Positions 60,564 through 64,000 of a stretch of 64,000 nucleotides of DNA are shown here, piece by piece (the stretch's first letter is position 1; every line of letters starts with the position of its first letter). The notes below the pieces were generated by a model. The model saw only the letters and a list, made by a program, of their open reading frames with translations. It did no database searches and was not told where the DNA came from. The translations under genes were made by a program, and so were the position numbers. Origin of the DNA: Methylorubrum suomiense (GTDB taxonomy: Bacteria > Pseudomonadota > Alphaproteobacteria > Rhizobiales > Beijerinckiaceae); NCBI RefSeq assembly GCF_022179765.1, contig NZ_BPRE01000018.1, positions 38,570 through 102,569 of the forward strand, read 5' to 3'.

Positions 60564-61421
60564 ATGCCGATCGCCCTGCTGCCGGACCGCGCCGTCGTCA
60601 CCGTCACCGGCGCGGACGCGACCCCCTTCCTCCAGGGCATCCTCACCTGCAACGTCGAGTCTCTGCCCGAAGGCGAGGCGCGCCTCGGCGCCCTGCTGAC
60701 GCCGCAGGGCAAGATCCAGTTCGATTTTCTCGTGTCGCGCGACCGCGAGGGCGGTTTTCGCCTGGATGTCGCGGCCGAGCGGGTGCCCGATCTCGTCAAG
60801 CGGCTCGGGCTCTATCGCCTGCGCGCCAAGGTGGGAATCGCCGCCGATCCGACCCTCGGCGTCGCCGTGGCATGGAACGGAGCGGAGACGGCGGCCGAGA
60901 CGATCCGGATGCGCGACGGGCGCCTGCCCGCGCTCGGCGAGCGCCTCTACTTCGCGCTGGGCGCCTTCTCGGCGGATGCCTCGGAGGACGATTACCACGC
61001 CCACCGCATCGGCCTCGGCGTGCCGGAGGGCGGGCGCGACTTCGCGTTCATGGATGCCTTCCCGCACGAGGCGCTGATGGACCAGCTCGGCGGCGTCGAC
61101 TTCCGGAAGGGCTGCTATGTCGGCCAGGAGGTGGTCTCGCGCATGCAGCATCGCGGCACCGCCCGCACCCGCATCGTGCCCCTGGTCTTCGCCGAGGGAG
61201 CGGCTCCGGCGCCGGGGACCGAGGTGGTGGCGGGCGCCCGCAGCCTCGGGGTGACCGGCAGCATGGCGGGTGGGCGGGGGCTCGCCACGATCCGCCTCGA
61301 CCGCCTCGGCGATGCGCTGGCCGCCGGCGAGCCGGTGCGGGCCGACGGCCGCATCGCGGGCGTGGAGAAGCCGGCCTTCGCGACCTTCGCCTTCCCCGCC
61401 GACACGGCCGCCGCCGGATGA
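60564..61421 (+). CDS. ygfZ: YgfZ/GcvT-domain folate-binding protein
   Basis: A 285-residue protein that uses tetrahydrofolate in assembly or repair of Fe-S clusters in some enzymes (YgfZ/IBA57 group). The signature KGCYVGQEVVSRMQHRG is intact with its cysteine. The N-terminal half has VTVTGADATPFLQGILTCNV and LTPQGKIQFDFLV. The ATG at 60564 follows CAGGAGAGACC, much better than the earlier ATG at 60507. The stop overlaps the ATG of tag, so translation is coupled. Confidence 0.92.
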   Translation: MPIALLPDRAVVTVTGADATPFLQGILTCNVESLPEGEARLGALLTPQGKIQFDFLVSRDREGGFRLDVAAERVPDLVKRLGLYRLRAKVGIAADPTLGVAVAWNGAETAAETIRMRDGRLPALGERLYFALGAFSADASEDDYHAHRIGLGVPEGGRDFAFMDAFPHEALMDQLGGVDFRKGCYVGQEVVSRMQHRGTARTRIVPLVFAEGAAPAPGTEVVAGARSLGVTGSMAGGRGLATIRLDRLGDALAAGEPVRADGRIAGVEKPAFATFAFPADTAAAG

Positions 61422-62047
61422 GCACGGCGCCCGACGGCCTGATCACGACCCATCCCGACGGCTGCCCGCGCTGCTGGTGGCCGGGGCTCGACCCGACCTA
61501 CGTCACCTATCACGACACCGAGTGGGGCGTGCCGGAAGACGATTCCCGCGCCCTCTACGAGAAGCTGATCCTCGACGGTTTCCAGGCCGGCCTGTCCTGG
61601 ATCACCATCCTGCGCCGCCGCGAGGGGTTTCGCCGCGCCTTCGCGGGATTCGAGCCGGAGCGCGTCGCCCGCTTCACCGAGGCCGATGTCGAGCGGCTGA
61701 TGGGCGATGCCGGTATCATCCGCAACCGCGCCAAGATCCGCGGCGCCATTGCCGGGGCCCAGGCGTGGCTCGCCATCGAAGAGGCCGGACCCGGATTCTC
61801 CCGCTTCCTCTGGGATTTCTGCGACGGCCGACCGATCCAGACGAATCCGAAGACCCGCGCAGACATCGCGACCGAGACGGAAGTCTCGAAAAAAATGGGC
61901 AAGGCCCTGAAGCAGAATGGCTTCACCTTCGTCGGCCCCACCATCGTCCACGCCTTCATGCAGGCGGTCGGCATGGTCAACGACCATCTCGTCGGCTGTC
62001 ATCGCCACGCCGTCTGCGCCGCCCTCGGCGAGCGCCCCCGCCCGTGA
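61418..62047 (+). CDS. tag: DNA-3-methyladenine glycosylase I
   Basis: A 209-residue Tag-type glycosylase that removes 3-methyladenine from alkylated DNA. The zinc-binding and active-site features are CPRCWWPGLDPTYVTYHDTE (Cys near residue 15), EKLILDGFQAGLSWITILRR, and the C-terminal FTFVGPTIVHAFMQAVGMVNDH and GCHRH with Cys and His ligands. It overlaps ygfZ by four bases and the HD hydrolase gene by four bases, in a compact run. Confidence 0.95.
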   Translation: MSTAPDGLITTHPDGCPRCWWPGLDPTYVTYHDTEWGVPEDDSRALYEKLILDGFQAGLSWITILRRREGFRRAFAGFEPERVARFTEADVERLMGDAGIIRNRAKIRGAIAGAQAWLAIEEAGPGFSRFLWDFCDGRPIQTNPKTRADIATETEVSKKMGKALKQNGFTFVGPTIVHAFMQAVGMVNDHLVGCHRHAVCAALGERPRP

Positions 62048-62667
62048 ACGCGCCGACGCGAACGCCCAAGAAACCGCGCGCCTGGCAGCGGATGCTGTCG
62101 GGCCGGCGGCTCGACCTGCTCGATCCCTCCGCCCTCGATATCGAGATCGCCGACATCGCCCACGGCCTCGCCCGGGTGGCCCGCTGGAACGGCCAGACCG
62201 CGGGGCCGCACGTGTTCTCGGTCGCCCAGCACTCGCTGCTCGTCGAGGCCATCGGCAACGCCCTCGCTCCCGGGCTGAGCCCGCCGGAGCGGCTGGAATT
62301 GCTGCTGCACGACGCCCCCGAATACGTGATCGGCGACATCATCTCGCCGCTCAAGAACGCCATCGGCGACGCCTATCGCACCGTCGAGCGGCGCCTGCTC
62401 GCGGCGATCCGCCAGCGCATCGGCCTGTCCGCGCCAAGTCCCGCCCTCGCCCGCCTCGTCAAGCGCGCCGACCGGGTCGCGGCCTATTGGGAGGCGACCC
62501 GGCTCGCGGGCTTCTCCCTGGTCGAGGCCGACCAGATTTTCGGGCGTCCCCCGGCCTTCTCCGATACGGCGATGCCGGAGATCGAGGCGCTGCTCACCCC
62601 CCGCCCGACCGCGGAGGCCGAGGCGGCCTATCTCGCCCGCCTCGGCGCGCTTCAGGCGAGCCTCTGA
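62044..62667 (+). CDS. HD domain phosphohydrolase (YfbR-like)
   Basis: A 207-residue HD-fold metal hydrolase. Metal ligands are suggested by HVFSVAQHSLLVEAIG (His), LLLHDAPEYVIGDIISPLKN (the HD pair) and KRADRVAAYWEATRL (Asp). YfbR relatives are 5'-deoxynucleotidases; this protein is longer at both ends, so the nucleotide is not certain. A basic N-terminus (TRTPKKPRAWQRM) precedes the domain. The GTG start overlaps the stop of tag. The phosphatase-like gene begins 5 bases after its stop. Confidence 0.85.
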   Translation: MNAPTRTPKKPRAWQRMLSGRRLDLLDPSALDIEIADIAHGLARVARWNGQTAGPHVFSVAQHSLLVEAIGNALAPGLSPPERLELLLHDAPEYVIGDIISPLKNAIGDAYRTVERRLLAAIRQRIGLSAPSPALARLVKRADRVAAYWEATRLAGFSLVEADQIFGRPPAFSDTAMPEIEALLTPRPTAEAEAAYLARLGALQASL

Positions 62668-62672
62668 CCGTC

Positions 62673-63254
62673 ATGCCCTGCCTCTATGTCTGCCCGCTGT
62701 CCCGGCTGCCCGAGACGCTCGCGGCGAGCGGCGCCCGCCACCTCGTCACCCTGGCGACGCTCGGGAGCCCGGGACTTGCCATCGAGCGTCCGGCGGGGAT
62801 CGCCCCGGAGCATCACCTGCGGGTCGGGTTCAGCGACATCGTCGCCCCGATGGAGGGCCACCTGCCGCCGGGCGAGGCGCATGTGCGGGCCGTCCTCGAT
62901 TTCGCGTCGGCCTGGGACCGTCGGCGCCCGCTGGTCCTGCACTGCTATGCCGGCATCAGCCGTTCGACGGCCGCCGCCTACGCGGTGGCCTGCGCGCTCG
63001 CCCCGGAGCGGGACGCGGCGGAACTCGCCCAGGCTTTGCGCCGGCTCGCCCCGAGCGCCACGCCGAACCGCCTGTTCGTCGCGATCGCCGACCGTCTGCT
63101 CGGGCGGGACGGCCGCATGAGGGCCGGGATCGCCGCGATCGGCCGGGGCGCCGAGGCGTTCGAGGGCACGCCCTTCCGGTTCGTGCTGGATGAGGGCACA
63201 TTCCCACCGAAGAACGCCGGTTCGCCGCAAGAAGGGGCGACACGACAAGGGTGA
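62673..63254 (+). CDS. Tyrosine phosphatase-like protein
   Basis: A 193-residue protein with a dual-specificity phosphatase-type active site: VLHCYAGISRSTAAAYAVAC gives the C-x5-R loop with the Ser/Thr after it. Upstream, LRVGFSDIVAPMEGHLPPGE may supply the general acid Asp. It lacks a membrane segment. The substrate (protein or small molecule) is unknown. The C-terminal 45 residues are variable. It is the last gene in the ygfZ-tag-HD run, all with overlaps or very short gaps. Confidence 0.82.
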   Translation: MPCLYVCPLSRLPETLAASGARHLVTLATLGSPGLAIERPAGIAPEHHLRVGFSDIVAPMEGHLPPGEAHVRAVLDFASAWDRRRPLVLHCYAGISRSTAAAYAVACALAPERDAAELAQALRRLAPSATPNRLFVAIADRLLGRDGRMRAGIAAIGRGAEAFEGTPFRFVLDEGTFPPKNAGSPQEGATRQG

Positions 63255-63488
63255 CCCGTCCCGATGCGATCGGTTTTGGAGACGGTTCCGGGGCGCCGCC
63301 GATGCCCGAATAGCCTCGGCTGACGCTGCCCCGCGCGCGTCTTCCATCGGCATCGAGGGCTTCGACCTCCTTTATCCGCTCGCATCAACGTGGCCCTGGA
63401 TCGGTCGCACGCAATCCATCCGGGCTTGTGCGACCCGTGCCGGACCGTCATAACCCGCGCGACGGGGGGATCGGCCGGGGACATCGGG

Positions 63489-63755
63489 ATGAACGCTCAA
63501 CGACCTGCCGCGCCCGCGGAGGCGCTGCCGGACGATCTTCCGTTCGAGCGGGCGATGGAGCAGCTCGAAGAGATCGTGCGCCGGCTCGAACGCGGCGACG
63601 TGCCCCTCGACGAATCCGTGGCGATCTACGAGCGCGGCGAGGCGCTCAAGCGCCATTGCGAGGCGCTGCTGAAGCGGGCCGAGGCCCGCATCCAGACCAT
63701 CGCGATCGGGCCGGACGGCCGGGCCGCCGGGACCGCGCCGCTCGATATCGACTGA
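63489..63755 (+). CDS. xseB: Exodeoxyribonuclease VII small subunit
   Basis: An 88-residue helical protein that binds the large subunit XseA, an enzyme that trims single-stranded DNA. The family core is LPFERAMEQLEEIVRRLERG, then DVPLDESVAIYERGEALKRH and CEALLKRAEARIQ. A 15-residue tail follows. The ATG at 63489 follows GGGGACATCGGG; a longer frame from 63390 is rejected. It is 89 bases upstream of dxs, an arrangement common in this and many bacterial groups. Confidence 0.93.
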   Translation: MNAQRPAAPAEALPDDLPFERAMEQLEEIVRRLERGDVPLDESVAIYERGEALKRHCEALLKRAEARIQTIAIGPDGRAAGTAPLDID

Positions 63756-63844
63756 GCGGCGGATGCATTTGGCACAAAGCGAAGACCCTCATCGCGCGCG
63801 ACGGTTCGCGCGCTGTTTCTCACTTCGGGCATGAGGCTGCTCCG

Positions 63845-64000
63845 GTGGCACTAGCGGACACGACGATCCTCGAGGGTCTTGAGACGCCTGACCGGCTGCG
63901 GCTCCTGCCGGAGAGCGAGCTGCAGAAGGTGGCGGACGCGGTGCGCGCCGAGATGATCGACGCGGTGTCGGTCACCGGCGGCCATCTCGGCTCGGGGCTC
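63845..64000 (+). CDS. dxs: 1-deoxy-D-xylulose-5-phosphate synthase (partial, N-terminus only)
   Basis: The gene runs off the right edge; 52 residues are present. The sequence RLRLLPESELQKVADAVRAE and IDAVSVTGGHLGSGL is the start of DXS, a thiamine-diphosphate enzyme that condenses pyruvate and glyceraldehyde 3-phosphate in the first step of isoprenoid synthesis. The GTG at 63845 is the most likely start, as the conserved region begins about 14 residues later. Its position after xseB supports the call. Confidence 0.9.
   Translation, partial: MALADTTILEGLETPDRLRLLPESELQKVADAVRAEMIDAVSVTGGHLGSGL

Overview
The window is GC-rich throughout and reads as a chromosomal segment of an alphaproteobacterium of the order Hyphomicrobiales, most like Methylobacterium/Methylorubrum. 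That placement is an inference from gene content, not from a search. It rests on sciP and flbD inside a flagellar cluster, the mutM-ubiE-ubiB block, the alphaproteobacterial type of dihydroorotase, TIGR02301-type and SciP (DUF1153) proteins, and compact GTG/TTG-start genes coupled by 4-base overlaps. I saw no rRNA, tRNA, insertion sequence, prophage or CRISPR array. The window begins inside a RibD-type reductase gene and ends inside dxs.

Layout. 1-2.9 kb: reductase fragment, a Cys/Met-rich secreted mini-protein, UDP-glucuronate decarboxylase, OsmC and a GlcG/HbpS protein. 2.9-6.6 kb: an oligopeptide-type ABC importer (binding protein and two permeases) with no ATPase gene beside it. 6.8-9.5 kb: aspS and a family-2 glycosyltransferase. 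9.7-12.5 kb: a complete class I cytochrome P450 cassette (ferredoxin, reductase, P450). 12.6-24.4 kb: c-di-GMP enzyme, FadL porin, FAH hydrolase, bioB, orphan histidine kinase, TVP38 protein, PmtA-like methyltransferase and mnmA. 24.6-32.8 kb: flagellar genes fliK-flgD-sciP-fliF-fliG-fliH-fliN-flbD, covering hook assembly, the MS-ring, the switch, and two regulators (SciP against CtrA, FlbD for sigma-54). 32.8-36.2 kb (minus strand): membrane protein, winged-helix regulator, a cis-prenyltransferase and a BchE-like B12 radical SAM enzyme. 36.3-38.3 kb: VOC and DoxX genes divergent from a LysR regulator. 38.3-41.8 kb: VapBC-type pair and uvrB. 42-47 kb: small secreted proteins, DUF937, GST and a hybrid histidine kinase. 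47-54.5 kb: mutM, ubiE, ubiB, fabI, a DnaJ-type chaperone and pdxH. 54.5-64 kb: receiver protein, SDR, Nudix, TIGR02301, dihydroorotase, ygfZ, tag, HD hydrolase, phosphatase-like protein, xseB and dxs.

The most interesting candidate is the 32.8-36.2 kb block. Two near-identical 17-bp inverted repeats (ACTTTGC-ATC-GCAAAGT at 36201-36217 and GCTTTGC-ATT-GTAAAGC at 35101-35117) lie at the two 5' ends of this block. The first overlaps the -10 of a reasonable promoter. The second contains the uppS start codon. This suggests that the small winged-helix protein encoded there controls both its own membrane-protein operon and a lipid/tetrapyrrole-type pair (a cis-prenyltransferase paralog and a radical SAM enzyme).

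Other points of note are CtrA-like and FlbD-like sites ahead of fliF, a dispersed palindromic repeat in four copies, a roughly 180-residue N-terminal extension of UvrB, and a P450 ferredoxin of the CXXYXXC type. Most start codons were chosen by ribosome-binding site and family N-terminus. Doubtful ones are stated in the entries.
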